Shown in pieces: positions 49,212 through 62,900 of a stretch of 64,000 bases of DNA. The stretch is from Zychaea mexicana (taxonomy: Eukaryota; Mucoromycota; Mucoromycetes; Mucorales; Lichtheimiaceae). The position numbers were made by a program, and so were the translations under genes. The DNA is taken from NCBI RefSeq assembly GCF_025766255.1, contig NW_026516727.1, positions 62,001 through 126,000 of the forward strand. The letters are read 5' to 3'. The notes beneath the pieces are model-generated. The model ran no database searches, had not been told where the DNA came from, and worked only from the letters and a program-made list of their open reading frames with translations. The stretch's first letter is position 1. Each line of letters starts with the position of its first letter.

Positions 49212-49531
49212 CTACATATCACAGTTGTTACTAGCTTTCTTAGTTGTTGAGGATAGAAAAGGAACCAAAGAAAATCTTCAATTGTAAGTAATACCCACAA
49301 AACATTGAAACGAGTAAACGAAAATTCTTCGGCTTTTACTGATGCAGTCTAAAGTCAAACGACGTATTCGCTTGATCTTACATGCTTGAGGCAGGGAAAA
49401 AGTTTCCGAGAGAGAGAGTCAGCGTTCTTTCTTCTTGGCCCTGCCTACTCTTTTTCTCTCTTTTTTTTTTCCTTTTCCTTTTTTCCTCCATTTAGCGATC
49501 TCATCACGATTGCGATCTTTTTACACACGTT
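49212..49531. other. Upstream region of the protein kinase gene
   Basis: 320 bp with a GAGA run near 49411 and a long pyrimidine tract (about 49447-49490) before the ATG; no gene is seen. Confidence 0.5.
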
Positions 49532-51235
49532 ATGGCGGCCGTAGCTACTCTGTCTTCTAGGCGACTGGATGAAGTGAGAGGAGTCTACTTTTTTTCTGGG
49601 ATTGATTTTGAGGAACCAAAATCGTATGTGGGAATAATAAAAAAGGGTTAAACGCAGGTCAAGTCCAGGAAAAGTGCCTTATTTGATGGCCGTTATGAGA
49701 AAATATGTACCTTGGGAAAAGGGAACTTTGGCAAAGTGTATCTAGCAAGAGATTGCACCACTGGACAAGAAGTAAGCATCTTCTCAATATTCTGTAAGAA
49801 ACAAGACGGGGTTTTTGAGCGTGCCAACTAACTAGCTCTCTGTAAAATCGGACGACACTACGATCACGACAACAATAATTCATATGCAAGGTGGCTGTTA
49901 AGGTCGTGGATAAAACATCAATCAAAAGTGGCGACCAACGTCAACACGCGCTAAACGAGAAAGAGATATGTGAAGGATTCGCCCAGCGACTGGACCATAA
50001 AAACATAGTCCATGTCTACGAAGTGTTTGCAGACCACGAAAACATCTATGTGGCCATGGAGTATGTTGAAGGAGGAGAGCTTTTTGAAAAGATCAAGCAA
50101 AGGCACCGACTCGAAGAGCCACTTGCTAAACGTTGGTTTCGAGAGATCGTTGAGGCTGTCGACTATATCCACAAGGTGATGGGGGTTTTTGACATTAAAG
50201 TGAGGGGAACATGAAAGAGAGACAATGGTTGTGCTGATAGTAAAGTGCGCTACAGAATGGCATCGTTCATCGAGATCTGAAGCCAGAAAACGGTAAGCTA
50301 GTAGAGGCGTGCTAGAGTTATATCAGTGTTCATCAGCTAACATTTATTTATTGTTTACAGTCCTCATTGACAAATATCAGAAGATCCGTATTTGCGATTT
50401 TGGATTTGGCAAGTTTTGTGAGCGCCAACAGGTACTTAATACCTATTGTGGCAGTCCCTTCTACGCCGCACCCGAAATGGTGACCGCCACGCCGTACCGC
50501 GGGCCACCTGTTGACATGTGGAGCTGTGGCGTGATCTTATTTGCAATGCTGGCCGGCACATTACCATTTCAAGGCGACGACATGCCACAATTGTTCCGCC
50601 GGATTAATACCGGAGCTTACACAATGCCTCAACATATTTCGCAGGAAGCAGCCGATCTTATCAGCCGATTATTGTGCAAGAGTGCCAAGGGCCGTATCAG
50701 TGCAGAAGAATGTCTAAAACACCCATGGCTCAATCATAAGAACCGCACAGTCTATGGACTCGAGCCATCCAGTTCTACCTCGACAACCACCAAACATCGG
50801 CCTACGACGACAACAGCATCTAGCCATCCATCATTATCTCGTTTACCATCATCCACTGCTGCTGCTACTGCTGCTGTTGATGCCGCTCATCATAGCACAG
50901 CACAACGACAGAAACAATCAGCCAATGCTTCCACTCCTACACCCACCGTAACCACAACAACTTTGGCTGCATCTACTTCATCGTCTTTACAATCGTCTCG
51001 CAACAAGAAATCCAGGGCATCTCGACTATTCACAAAGATGTTCACCAAGAAGACGCAAGTTGCTCCAACGGTACGCGCCATTGAAAAGACCAGTGTAACA
51101 GCAACAGCAAATCAATTGTCAGCATCGCAAACGAAAAGCAAGAAAAGAATTAAAGGCGTCGAAAACAAGGTCGTTCATCGATTCAAAGGGCTTTTGAAGA
51201 CGGCTTTCCAACGACGACTTACTGATAAAGATTAA
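49532..51235 (+). CDS. Ser/Thr protein kinase (CAMK-like) with basic tail
   Basis: Five exons: 49532-49573, 49658-49771, 49891-50175, 50256-50292, 50361-51235; 450 residues. Kinase domain about 28-278 with all catalytic elements: glycine loop GKGNFGKV (34-41), VAVK Lys56, HRDLKPEN (152-159), DFG (172-174), activation loop ending GSPFYAAPE and HPWL at the end, the last typical of CAMK/SNF1-related kinases. The activation segment has a Thr (NTYCGSPF) that could be phosphorylated by an upstream kinase. The C-terminal ~170 residues are a Ser/Thr/Ala linker followed by Lys/Arg-rich stretches (SRASRLFTKMFTKKTQ), possibly membrane-binding. No UBA or KA1 domain is evident. The specific ortholog was not identified. 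Confidence 0.92.
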
Positions 51236-51525
51236 CAAAAGCACGTCTCTTTTAAATCTTAATACTTCTGATACTTGATATGATATATACAATATAACTC
51301 TACCTACCTACTTTGTTAACAACTCATTTAATAGCACTAATAGTAATACAAGTAAATGTGATACGGGCTTCTTCTTTCTTTTTGTCTTTGTTCATCTCCA
51401 CAAAGTAGTTCCCTCCGCATTTATGATTAGCGTGTTGGTGGCTGGGATTGGATTCTATTGTTGACAGCTACTCTCCGTTTCTCGTATCTTTCTCCCTGCA
51501 AAGAACTTTAAGACAATTAATAAGA

Positions 51526-53487
51526 ATGAGCAGAATGTTGAATCGCCGTCTGGCTCATTCGTTAGCTTCTTCTTTCTCGACGGCGACGAAAACACCAACT
51601 TTATATGGCTGGGGCAACAGAAAAGCACTTCCATTGACGGCATGTACCGAGAATGACGTTTTTCTTAAACCTGTACGACTCGACATTCGACCTGAATATG
51701 CATTGCCACAAGTGAGTTATTCAATACTGTTAATTGTCACGCCAGCAAAACTGAAGGTCTAGTTTCTTCTTTTTCTCTGTCCAAGGAATCAGTTATAACA
51801 CACATTGCAGCCGGGTGGGGCCACTCACTACTTGCTACGGACGCAAAGCGTGTATATGGTTTCGGTTTGAGCCGTTGTGGCCAAGCAGGTGAAAGTGAAG
51901 GCGGTGGTCTTGTATTTGAGTGTCCGGCAGCAGATGATCACAGGGATATCCAAATACGACAATTGGCATGCGGACGAGAACATTCACATATCGTTACCAC
52001 GTCGCAACAACAGCATCAACAAGGGAATCGTCATGGACAAGAAACGCAGCTGTATTCGTTTGGAAACAACATGTATGGCCAGCTCGGTCTTGGAAAGAGC
52101 AAAGAAACGCACCCAGGGACATTTGTAATGCAAACTCGACCGCAGGCTGTGGAAACTTGCATGATGAACATCACCGACATTGCATGCGGTCTAGACCACA
52201 CTGTGTTTGTTGCAGAAGGTATTGTAGATCACCCACCCCCTACTACGCTATCCCACCACATATACCCACTTTTGATCCACCCGCGCATTTTAAGATGTGT
52301 GTGCGAGAGTTAGAGAGAGAGAGAGAGAGAGAGAAAGAGAAAGCGCTGAACTAAAAAAGAAAAAAAACCTTGTTGCTTAGATAAGCATGTATATGCAATG
52401 GGTTGGGGTGCAGATGGCCAGCTGGGTCTGGCTGAAGGATGGACGGGTGATAAAAACCTACCCACTCAACTGCCATCGCTCGGTGGTGCACCCATAAAAA
52501 AGATTGCCGGATCTACAGATTTCACACTCGCCTTGACAGGTAATTAAATTGTAATAATAATCCTGAGGAAGAGGAACCCCTTGATCTAATACCCAATTAT
52601 TTCTCTTCTTAGCTGATGGTGGATTATGGACCTGGGGTAACTCTGAATATGGTCAAGGCATGACTGGCGCCAAAATTGATCGGGTATGGAGCAGATAGTA
52701 GTTTTTGTTGAGCAAAGATGCTACGCATTATTTGTAGTTTGTTTTTAAGTAAGGGCGTGTTACGGCGACTACCTAGTAATCCCTCCCCCACCCCCCAAGG
52801 GCAAAAACTCACCATGCAAAGTTTTGTTTTTGTTTTTTGTTTTTTTTTAACAGATTCTGCAACCCATTCGGTTAGAGCATCGAGGCATTGTAGATATTGC
52901 AGCTGGAGGACCGTTCTCGGTAGTGCTTGCTGGTAACGTCTGTTTTATCTTTTTCGTTGTTTCTTTCACCCTTGTTCGTTTCTATATACAAGCGGTGAGC
53001 TATCAGTGATAACTGGTGATGCTGACTCATCACCCGTTGTTTTGGTGCAGAGGACGGCTCGGTACACACATGTGGCTATGGTGCCCTGGGACTAGGTAGA
53101 GATACAATTGAAACGCTGAGCCTGCAGCGCATACGCGATCTTCCACAAATCCAGAAGGTTTTCGCCACAACCGATTTCGCGGCCGCAGTTGCAGGTAAGA
53201 ACAGTTAATTAGCTGGCTAGTTCGTCAGGGCTTCATTAAGCTACGATTTATTTTTATATACGCATACGTAATATTTTGCAACAAAACAATAATCAATAAC
53301 AATACTAATAATGATTATTTATATTGTAGCATCGGGCGAATTGTTTACGTGGGGTCTGAATGGGTCAAGTGGTCGGCTGGGTTTGGGTCATCAGGAACAC
53401 GCATTCCAAGCTGAGCGTGTGGATATAGACAAAGAAGTACATGACATGGTGTTAGGAACGAACCACGCCTTGGCCATCTGTATATAG
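51526..53487 (+). CDS. RCC1-repeat protein, probably mitochondrial (RCC1L/Fmp25-like)
   Basis: Seven exons: 51526-51711, 51786-52218, 52381-52539, 52613-52683, 52854-52932, 53051-53194, 53330-53487; 409 residues. It has about seven RCC1 repeats, visible as recurring GxG/WG and HxxxL blocks: TLYGWGNRKALPL, AAGWGHSLL, VYGFGLSRCGQAG, CGREHSHIV, LYSFGNNMYGQLGLG, VYAMGWGADGQLGL, LWTWGNSEYGQ, THTCGYG-type repeat and LFTWGLNGSSGRLGLG, predicting a beta-propeller. The N-terminus (MSRMLNRRLAHSLASSFSTA) is Arg/Ser-rich without acids, a mitochondrial presequence, which points to the RCC1L/Fmp25 group acting in mitochondrial ribosome or complex assembly rather than nuclear RCC1. The group assignment is an inference from the presequence. 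Confidence 0.88.
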
Positions 53488-55843
53488 AGTTTACTTCGTT
53501 CTCTCTGGAACGCGCCTCGTGAGGTAACGACCTGAATTGAAAAGCTATCTGGTGATAGTTATTGCGCTCTGTAGTGTTCATACATACATAGATACATACA
53601 TACAATACGAAGCTGTTGTTGTTGTTGATGTGGCTCATGCGTGCACCCGTGAAAAATGGGTCAGATGGAAGAAGTTATATAATGAACGCCCCCCTTGTGT
53701 TTGAAGGGCGCGAAAGAAAAAACAGTGGACAAGTGCTTCATTAACGTGTGTCACAATAATACAACAGCAACAGCAACAACAACATTGCGGCTGTTGCTGC
53801 TGCTACTGATGATGGATGCTGATGATGACACTTTCCGCAGATGACGGAAACGAGCTCCGTAGCAACTTTTTCCATGTCACACAATACGTATCACCTGTTG
53901 TTTCCCTGCAAACTTAATTTGAGAAGCAGCTGAAAGGGAAAAAAAGCCGTGTGCTGTGTATCCGCCGCCATTGCGCATCATATTTTAAAGGCTTTCGTGT
54001 GTGTGTGTGTGTGTGAAAAACAGAGAGATGTGTCTCGATTCATGCAAAAGAGCTTGATCCCACAATAATAATAATACTACTAAAGGGAGCCATAAAAGTT
54101 TGGCTTTTGTTGCATAGGCTCGCACAGGAAAGGTAGAAGAAAAAGGGATGCATATTGCTCTATTGCAGTTGCAGTTGCAGTTAGAGAGCTAGTTAGTGAG
54201 TCTGCTGTACCCTCTAGAACAAGGTATGATCGATTATTTTGTCGAGCAGAAAAAAAAAACTATAGTACTTCTAAGAGACTCTACACAAGGAAAATGAGGG
54301 CAAAAGGGGGCAGGAAGGGAGGAATTGCCTCCATTCTGGGCCACATGATCATCGTTTTGCCCTGATCCAGCAATTCCACAAACGTGGTGCCTCGGAAACA
54401 GAGTCCGGGTACCCAACAAACACGACCGACATCAGAAGAAGAAGGACAACAAGAGGGTTTCTGTCGGAAACCCGCTCCTGGTAACAATGGTATACTGCTA
54501 TACGTCGTGTATGGTACGTTGCTATAATTATAACAAGGCGCATTGTTAGATCAAATTGGAAATGAGCTTGTGGGGGGTGGGGGTGGGGGTGGGTGAAAGG
54601 CACTTTGCATGTAGGAAGAAGAGGAACAAGAACAAGATGAACGAGGACGGACATGCCGCCCTACTAGGGAAAAAAGGGACATTATAGCGAATTCGAGTAC
54701 CTTGACTAGCAGCATAGCGCTTGTTAACGAATGAAGGAATGACGGAACGAACGAACGAACGACAACAACAACAACAAAGCAGTGCAAATGATCGCTTGGG
54801 GCTTGTTGGAAATGACGCGCCGCAGCCCTCATGACTCGTGTATTAGATGCTGCAGGCAGCTGGCTAGCAATAGAATAAGATTATAATAGGCTGTGGGCCC
54901 GTCAAAGCCGGTGTAACGAACTTTGCAGAAGTTTGGACGCCAAGGCAAGGTGTGTGATACTGCAGCAGGCAGTAGATGCTCTTGTTTCCCCGGAGGAACA
55001 TCCCCGCGAAGAGTGACTGAGAGACCCATGGAACAAAGAATCGCCATCTGCGTGTGTTGAGGGTCATTCCCATTGTATAGGAGGAGGATCAGCGAGAACA
55101 AAAAGCTCAATTATAAGAAACAAAAAACAAGAAAGAAAGAAAGAATAGGGAACCTCTCTCGTCGTACACCACCAACGTCCATGGCAAGAAGAATCTCGCC
55201 CCCCCCCCACACACACACCTCCCCTCTCCTGTCCTATCCTTCCCCCCCCCACCCCCACGGAGGCCTTTTTCTTTCTATAAACTACGCTTGAGCTACAAAT
55301 GTCACACACTGCTGGTACTGGTGCTGCTTATACTGCTGCCTGAGGATGTGTCTATGGAAATTTAGCAGATAATGCAAAAGACGAGGATGTCCAGGTTGAA
55401 TGATGCTGTTGCTGCTGCTAATGGTGGTGATGATGAGGCCCAGCTGATCAGCAGGGGTGTCATAATAAAGGCAAACACAGAGAGAGGGGGGGGGATAGAG
55501 AGAGACAGAAAGTGAGTATAAGTTAGCTTTTTGTGCGTAGGTAGCAGCAGCAGCAGCAGCGAGTGTGGGTCTTGTGCAAAAGTTCAGCCTAAAATAGGAG
55601 GTTTCTCCGGTCCGTGCAGATGCTTGCCTGGTACACAAAGCGACGAGATTACATGTTGTATTTGCATGGCGCTTTTTTCTTTCTTATTTAAAATCTCGCT
55701 CATTTTTTGGTTTTTCTTTTTTTTTTTATTTTTCTTCCCTTTCCCTTCACACACGCCCCCTTTCTTCACTAGTCTTTTTTTTTTTTTTTTTAGCTCGCAC
55801 TTACTCACTCACTCACTCACTGACTCTCAAACACACTTTTACA
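53488..55843. other. Long upstream region of the E2F gene
   Basis: About 2.35 kb without a recognised gene. Contents: GT repeat (about 53996-54014), a G-rich quadruplex-type tract (54572-54593), C-runs near 55200-55258, CAG-type repeat (about 55543-55561) and long T/pyrimidine tracts (55700-55795) before the E2F start. Open frames here are low-complexity. Confidence 0.55.
54572..54593 (+). repeat. G-tract with potential quadruplex (G6-T-G5-T-G5-T-G3)
   Basis: Four G runs of at least three, separated by single T residues, within 22 bases. This is a strong formal match to the G-quadruplex pattern with one-base loops. Confidence 0.8.
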
Positions 55844-57086
55844 ATGACAAACAGCCATCGGAGATCTCGACATGAGTCCGGTATGTCATTTTTGGCGCCA
55901 TACTCTTTCTATTCTTACCCATCATCACCGTCACCATCATCCGCACTGAACGAGTAGCGAAAGAAGAACTAACATTCAAGATGTGCTATTCGTAGTACCT
56001 TTTCAGATCCATCCTTCTGGAGCCATCACGTCGCCTAGCGCCCAGTCCTGTCGCTACGATTCGTCGCTAGGGCTCCTGACCAAGAAGTTCATTACGTTGC
56101 TACGCTCCAGTACCCATGGCGACTTGGATCTCAACCGTGCTGCTGCTCAGCTCAAAGTGCAGAAGCGACGCATCTACGACATCACCAATGTCCTGGAGGG
56201 CATTCGACTTATTGAAAAGAACTCCAAGAACCATGTGCGATGGATGTAAGCAAAGCCAGAGTTTATTTGTTGTTGATCCCACAAACAAAAGAAGGGAAAG
56301 TGAAAAAATCAGACGACTGAGTGTGCATCATTATTTTTATTCTTTAGTGGTAACAACAACAACGGCAGCAGCAGCAGCAGCAGCAACAACAACAGTAGCA
56401 GCACGAGTGCTACGAGCAGCCCATCCGGATATCCTTCAGACAACGTTGCCTCTCCCGCATCCTCCACATCGTCCCTGTCCTCTCTCTCGTCATTCTCTTC
56501 ATCGTCCAAGGACTCTGTCGACGAGTTGGAACACCGACTAACACTGCTGAAGCGACACAACGGAACTCTGGAACGGGAATACGAGCATTTGAACGACATG
56601 AAACAGCAGGTCGACCGTGAAATAGAGCGCATCCTGAAACGTCATAAAGGCCATTGCTATCTGACGCTCGATGACCTGGCTCGGTTTGAGGCCATGCTCC
56701 ATGCGCAGCAGGAAGTGCTTGTGGTTGTCAATGCTCCCTATGACACCGACATCACCGTTCACCAACCACCCAAACAGCATCATCTCCACTCGCCACGGCT
56801 ATCGGCATCACCACGAATGCGATTCCAGCCATATCCCAGCCCTGTCAAGGTAATATATCCGGACCTGTAAAAATGTTACATTGCGCAAATAGAGAGCGAC
56901 TGACATTTTGACCCTTATTATTTCATTATTCTTATTTGCCTGCAGACACCGTCAGGAGTACCAGCAGCACCAGCAACATCAGCAGCAGCAAAGACCAAGT
57001 GCTTCATTCGCGTACCAGACCGCTCCAGTCAGGCACTACATATTGTATCGTTATCGGCACGACACCATTCAAATGAAAGGCATTAA
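55844..57086 (+). CDS. e2f: E2F-family transcription factor
   Basis: Winged-helix activator/repressor of G1/S genes, acting with a DP partner. Four exons: 55844-55880, 55981-56245, 56348-56849, 56946-57086; 314 residues. The DNA-binding domain contains [33 protein letters not shown] (RRIYD contact motif) and [20 protein letters not shown] followed by the family's IG. A Ser/Asn-rich linker separates it from a leucine-zipper/coiled-coil ([20 protein letters not shown]) and a marked-box-like segment with [21 protein letters not shown] and [17 protein letters not shown]. No Rb-binding acidic tail is visible, so regulation by Rb cannot be assumed. The exon 2 acceptor (55980) keeps a continuous frame; an acceptor at 56008 would hit a stop. 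The 3' end could be longer by alternative splicing. Confidence 0.92.
55891..55898. promoter_or_regulatory. E2F-like site in the E2F gene's first intron
   Basis: TTTGGCGC, inside the near-palindrome TTTGGCGCCA, starts 10 bp after the first exon. It matches TTTSSCGC and could mediate autoregulation. It is a single short match. Confidence 0.35.
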
Positions 57087-59996
57087 TAATGGCGGCTTTC
57101 TTGGGATCTGGACTGCATCAAAACCCCTCGTCCACATCATCAGCTTCCCTCGCATTTCTTTTTTTTGGATCCCAACGTGATATATCACTACCCGTTAAAG
57201 AAAGTCTACTACTACCACCACGACAGTCTTCTCTCCACACGCCCCCCCCTTTTGCATATACATATCTTTTCTGGCACATTGCACACAGTAAGCGAAACCA
57301 CTCGACAACCATCCAACAACAGCAACCACGGTCAGATGTTAACGACCATTATACCACACACTAGTCGCCATCTCGTCATGATTCCCCACATATTGCATAG
57401 CATCAATTCACCCACTATCCGCACAACCGATCTTCTCGTATTAACGTTATACACCCACGCACATAGCACGCCCTCTTTTCCACATTTTGCTATTATGAGT
57501 ATCCTCGAAGGAAACTCGTAAAACCTGATGTCCCTTATTATACATAGTGATTTGCTTCCCTTCTTCTTTTCTCACACGCACTGCTACTAGTTTATTTTGT
57601 CTTTCTTTCTTTCTTTTCTTCTTCCTTTCTCCTCCTGGCGAGTGAGAATCCATATACATACAGGCGGGGACAACGGTTGACGGTGATGATAATAATAAAG
57701 GATACCCGAAAAAGGAATAACTCTTTTTTTTTTTCATTATGATGATAATGGAGGTTGTCTCACTCACACGACTTTGGCATTCAAATAAGCGCTGCTGCGT
57801 GTAAATGGGGAGGGGTGGGGGGCATGGGCGGGGGGTTCAGAAAGAAGGAGAGAGTAGAGGAACGAATGAGTGGATTTTGGGGGACAGAGCGAGAGGGCAG
57901 TGCTAACAGCGTGATCATGAGCTGCAGTGTCGAGTGTGTTGGTAATATAAGAGAAGCAAAGGCCAATCATAATCAAGACAGGGAGGTGTGCAAAGGGGGG
58001 AGAGTGTGTTCGTGAGAGAGGGCTGGAGGAGTAATTGAGGAGGAGGGCACAAGGTTCGTCATACTGCATCTTAACATATGCGTGTATGCCGCGCGCGCGC
58101 TCTTTTTTTTTCACTTCTTATTACTTATTGCTTATTGGATACATGAAAGAAAGAAGCACTCCCCTTTTTCCTCATCCTCAACACATTCAATGGTAAAGGC
58201 GTGCTTGAGGGTGTTTCTTTATTTCACACGCTTCAATCCCCCTTCCCCTCACTCCCCCTACCTTAAATCTCAGAGTGTTTAAAAGGGAAAAGTAAGGGGC
58301 CGCGAAAGGTGGGGAAATTCTATTTTGACTTGACATGTTGGATTGTACGCCTACTATACAGCCTTAGGGGTACGACAGAATAAGTAACAGCGATGCATTC
58401 AATCTACTTTTACATCTGTCCTCCTCCTTTCGTATTTATAGCAGTAAGAACCAAAAAGAGTCCTATCTTTCTAAAATATGACATATAGCAGTTAGCAGCT
58501 AATACACATAATCAAGAGAAGGATCGGACATGAGAGTGTGTGGGTATGTGTGGCTAACTCTTTATTTATTGATAAATATAGACAAGTTCTGTTGCTGCGG
58601 ATGGTTGAAAACAAAAGGGAACTGATTTTCACGGGGGTTCTGTTCTTTTTTAATAATGCGGAGGCGGTTATACACTGAGAAGAAGAAGCAAGGGCTGAAA
58701 TTGTGTGTATGTGTATGTACTTGTGTTCTCTTTGGTGCAGCAGAAACGCGGGAAATGTATCCAATCTGGCATCTTAATTATTATTGCATAAACTGACAAA
58801 CATATCGCAGCTACTACTAGTATCGGCCATGTAGTTATTATCATTAACAATTCAGTGATGAACAGCCGTTCATCATACTCCAACTCTTTGCTTTTCATAA
58901 TGTAGCCATTACAGCCAATTACTATTGCCAAGAATCATCACCTTTTCAATTCTTACATTGCTTTGCTATATACTCAAACATAGCATACATGCATCATCGT
59001 CACCCCCACCCAAACTTATTGAGAACCGTAGGATGTATACATGCTCATCGGTGATCGGTGATGCCGCTGAAGGCGAGTATAGTGTTGATGGTAATCCTGA
59101 CCAGCTTCTTTTACGCATAATGACGCTATATGTATAAAGAGCCAAGGAGAGGAATAAATTTCCAAATTGTTATTTGCATGCCATGGAACCACTTATGTAT
59201 TAGATCCAGTCAGTCAGTCAGCAGCAGCAGCAGCAAAAAGATGCATACAACAAATACAGCAACAACGATAGTTGTTTTTTTGTACCCACCATTATTACAT
59301 TTACCTCCTTTCGAATGATATCATATGCAGGAAAGACCGACAAGTACTAGGTAGATCTACCTATTTGCTACTAGGTGGGCAAATTGAGATCATGTGAGTT
59401 CAGGCCATCGTCTACACAGATACATGAACATGCAAAACCTATGATAAAAGCGTCTTTGCTGCTGCTGTCCCTTAAAACTCGTCTCCCGCTAATATGTGTA
59501 TCATACATACTTAAATGCATCTGATGCTGTCGGTTGAGCTCGAATGTTGACACATAAGACGGGCGGATGTAAAAGTGGAGAGGGAGCAAACAACATTCAG
59601 CCCAGCAACATCATATCAGTCAGTCAGATTATGATGTCCTCTATTTTTTCTGGTCCAAACATCTCGCCAGCCTTCAATTTAATATAGCAATGATTAAGTG
59701 AATTATATATATATATATTAATCAGTTCAGTGCGGGGTTAAAGCTACTGGGGTAGACTCTCATCCAATGATATTAAAAGTTAAGCAACTGCTCTCTGGGT
59801 GCAAAGTGTGAGGGTAGCCAAGTTAACGGGGGTTGTTACGTGTGCCGATATCTTGTGTTGCCCCTGTGTAGCGCTTGTGTGTGGGTATATCAGTTGGCGT
59901 TTTGATTGTTCCTGTCAACGACAGCACTTTTACACGGGTCTTTCGTCTTGTATTTTTTCTCACTCTATCACCTCCTCATAACGTATTTGACAAATA
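57087..59996. other. Gene-poor region between E2F and the exonuclease gene
   Basis: About 2.9 kb. Just after the E2F stop, two overlapping open frames (to about 57364 and 57521) could be alternative 3' exons but are low-complexity. The rest has T runs, a purine-rich G-stretch (about 57805-57900), CAG repeats (about 59220-59236) and a TATATATATATA tract near 59706. No other gene is recognised. Confidence 0.5.
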
Positions 59997-62900
59997 ATGG
60001 GTGATTCTACTTCTCGGTCAGATGGAAAACGTCGTCGCGGTAGACCTCTAGGTAGCAAAAATAAAAAGCAGAAATCCTCCTCGGCTCGCGCTCGCGGTCA
60101 GACGAGCTTGATGCAATACGTTCCTTCGCGCTACCTTTCTTCAGAACAACGCGACACAACAAGCGCTGAGGCCACAGCCTCACCACCCGATATCAATGAG
60201 CAACCAAGCTGTGAAGTTTCCTCCCAACAGGTTGTATCCGGAAAGGGCCACCACATACATATACTTATTGTATCGATTATATAGGCTCGTGTGGATGACG
60301 ATGACTATACTTTAAAGGACTTGATCGACGAATTAGAGGAAGAAAATCATACTAATTATGATACTGGCGTGGAAAACGAGGAAGATCCCATCCCTGACGA
60401 AGCACAAACACTCAATGATGACGACAGAGGATACAAAGAAAAAAGTTTCGGAGTGCTCGCCCAGTATTTCTTAAGTATCCAAGATCGTATCAAGACCAAA
60501 GATGGTGGTTATCCAAGGGAATACAAGAATGGAACTTTTTGGATTGAGCCAAAGTCGCCTTATTTTGCATTACGAGACGAAAGTATATTAAATCCCAAGC
60601 CATTGTACTTTCCTCGTGTATTTCTATGGTTCCCTCATTTATTGGTTGATCGATTGTACTGCCGCGATCCGAGGTGCTACAATGAGGCGGACGAAAATAC
60701 CTTTGAAAAAAGCAAACTTGAAGATAAAGGCTTCTACAAGGATCCTTATGCACGTCGAGTGGTGGACATGAACAGATATGAATTATTAGCAGCAACAAGC
60801 ATGGCAAGCCTTTAACAGCGAACTATGTGTTTGAAAGATGCTTTTATATTATGTCAAGACGATATGATTGCAAAACCTGTCATGCCTCATTGGGTGCACA
60901 CGATGAAAAAACCTTGAAACAGCTGCCCGACGAACTAGCAGCAGAATTTCCCGCCATTTTTTCCTATCGGTGTGCTATCTCTAAGGATCTCATTGACATT
61001 TTGCGACCATGTATGCAGCACGGTATGGGAGTTGCAAACTTTCAAGATATGCTACAGGAGCTGCACCTCAAACGCCATATCCGACTGCATATCATATACA
61101 CCCTATATCAAATACATCGTCGAACGAACCCAACTTACAAGGAGACCGAAAATCGCATCAGAAGCTACCCTGAGTTCTCGACATTCAAGGATTCTCGAGG
61201 ATACGCTGGATACGTTCCTTCTATACCATATTTTCGACTCATATACAATGCTATCATGGATGTTCTTCGGCCAATTATGGACAAGCAGATGGTTACTATT
61301 GATGGAGAGATACTCAAGGGAGACCACACATTCAAGTTTTTGAAGGAAGTTGCAAAAATGGGTGACGCACCGACTTTTGGCGCTCTATATACTATATGTA
61401 ACGAGTATGAGGAGATACGAATGCAATTGCTAGTCCCCACCAAGTCATTATCGCATTTACAGACGCCTTTTAAAGGAAATGATGAAACATACGACATGTA
61501 CGGGTATAAACCACCGCAGCTATTTTTTACTGACAACGTCCGGGGAGACAAGGCGTTCCTACTTGATAATATCAGCTCATTGAAGAACGGTCCCAAGATT
61601 AACAGTTTGACTTTAACTGAATCTACCCGCAACAATCACATATTACACCTGCCAACCTTTATTACTACGCACTACATACGCAATGAAACCGAAGCTGAAG
61701 AAAAAATTACGAACACCATCTTGTGTGATATTGATCCACAAACGATTGTAATTGGTTTGGATTGCGAATGGAACTTCAGTCGACATGCTTCCCCTGGCAA
61801 AGTGGTAATATTACAGTTAGCATACAAGGTATTGGCTCTGTTCTGTTACACTATCGTTTTGGCAAGTTACTGCTTCACGCTAACAAAATAACTTGTGGTT
61901 TAGAGCTACGTCTTTATCCTGCCAATCCACCAGTATAATAATATTCCTCCTTCTATCGAAACTCTTCTAAATTCGTCCAAGGTCCTAAAAGCTGGCCGTA
62001 ATGTTAGTGGTGACTTAAAAAAACTAAAGCGCGACTACGGACTAGACTATCATGAAGGCACGGGGTTGGAGCTCGGCAAGTTCTCTCGTAGACGAGGCTT
62101 CATTGAAAATGGAAATGTAGGACTATCTACAATTGCTGAAGAAATACTTGGGGGTAGGATCGAAAAAAATGATAGAGACAGCAACTGGGAATTACAAGAT
62201 CTTTCCGAGAATCAAGTGTATTATGCAGCGCTGGACGCGTGGGCGTCGTTGGCGATATATACAAAGCTTGTGTGTTTTCGTACACTGGGTAAAACCGTAC
62301 TAAATCCTCCTCCGCATGGTGGGTACGTTGCTATTTATTCCCGTCTTCAATGTTCATTTCCAATTGCATATGGCGAGATATTACACAATGAGCAGCAGGT
62401 ACTTTACGATTTACGTAATATTCTTTGGAAGAAATATGTGATTCATTAACAACATGTGCTTCTCTTCATGAATTACTAGATAACATTCGACGACAACATG
62501 GCATATATATCGATCAATCACGTTTGTGTTCCTGGCGCAATTCTTGACTCGCACACTCAAAAAACTCTTATGGAATTTGGAGACCTCCCTTTTGCTGTGA
62601 CAGTACCGGTATCCATGCTACGATTCGAAAAAAAGTCGCTATGTTTATGGAGAGAGCAACCACCGCATCAAGGCAACAACCGATCACAAGCCAACATACC
62701 TGACGATATGCACGATACACCTCATATAACCGACAGTATACCAGACGATAGTGATCAGGAGTCAACATCTTCTTGTTCGACGTCAACATCACACGAACCC
62801 AATGACAACTCCAATGAACAAAGCACATCGAATATACCATGTTCCGACTCTTCAAACTTCAACTTCACAAATATTTATGCGCAGGATACCCAGCAGCAAC

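Noticed and set aside
57087..57521. Longer C-terminus for E2F through downstream open frames
   Set aside because: The frame of the last exon stops at 57086; the following frames are low-complexity and need unsupported splicing.
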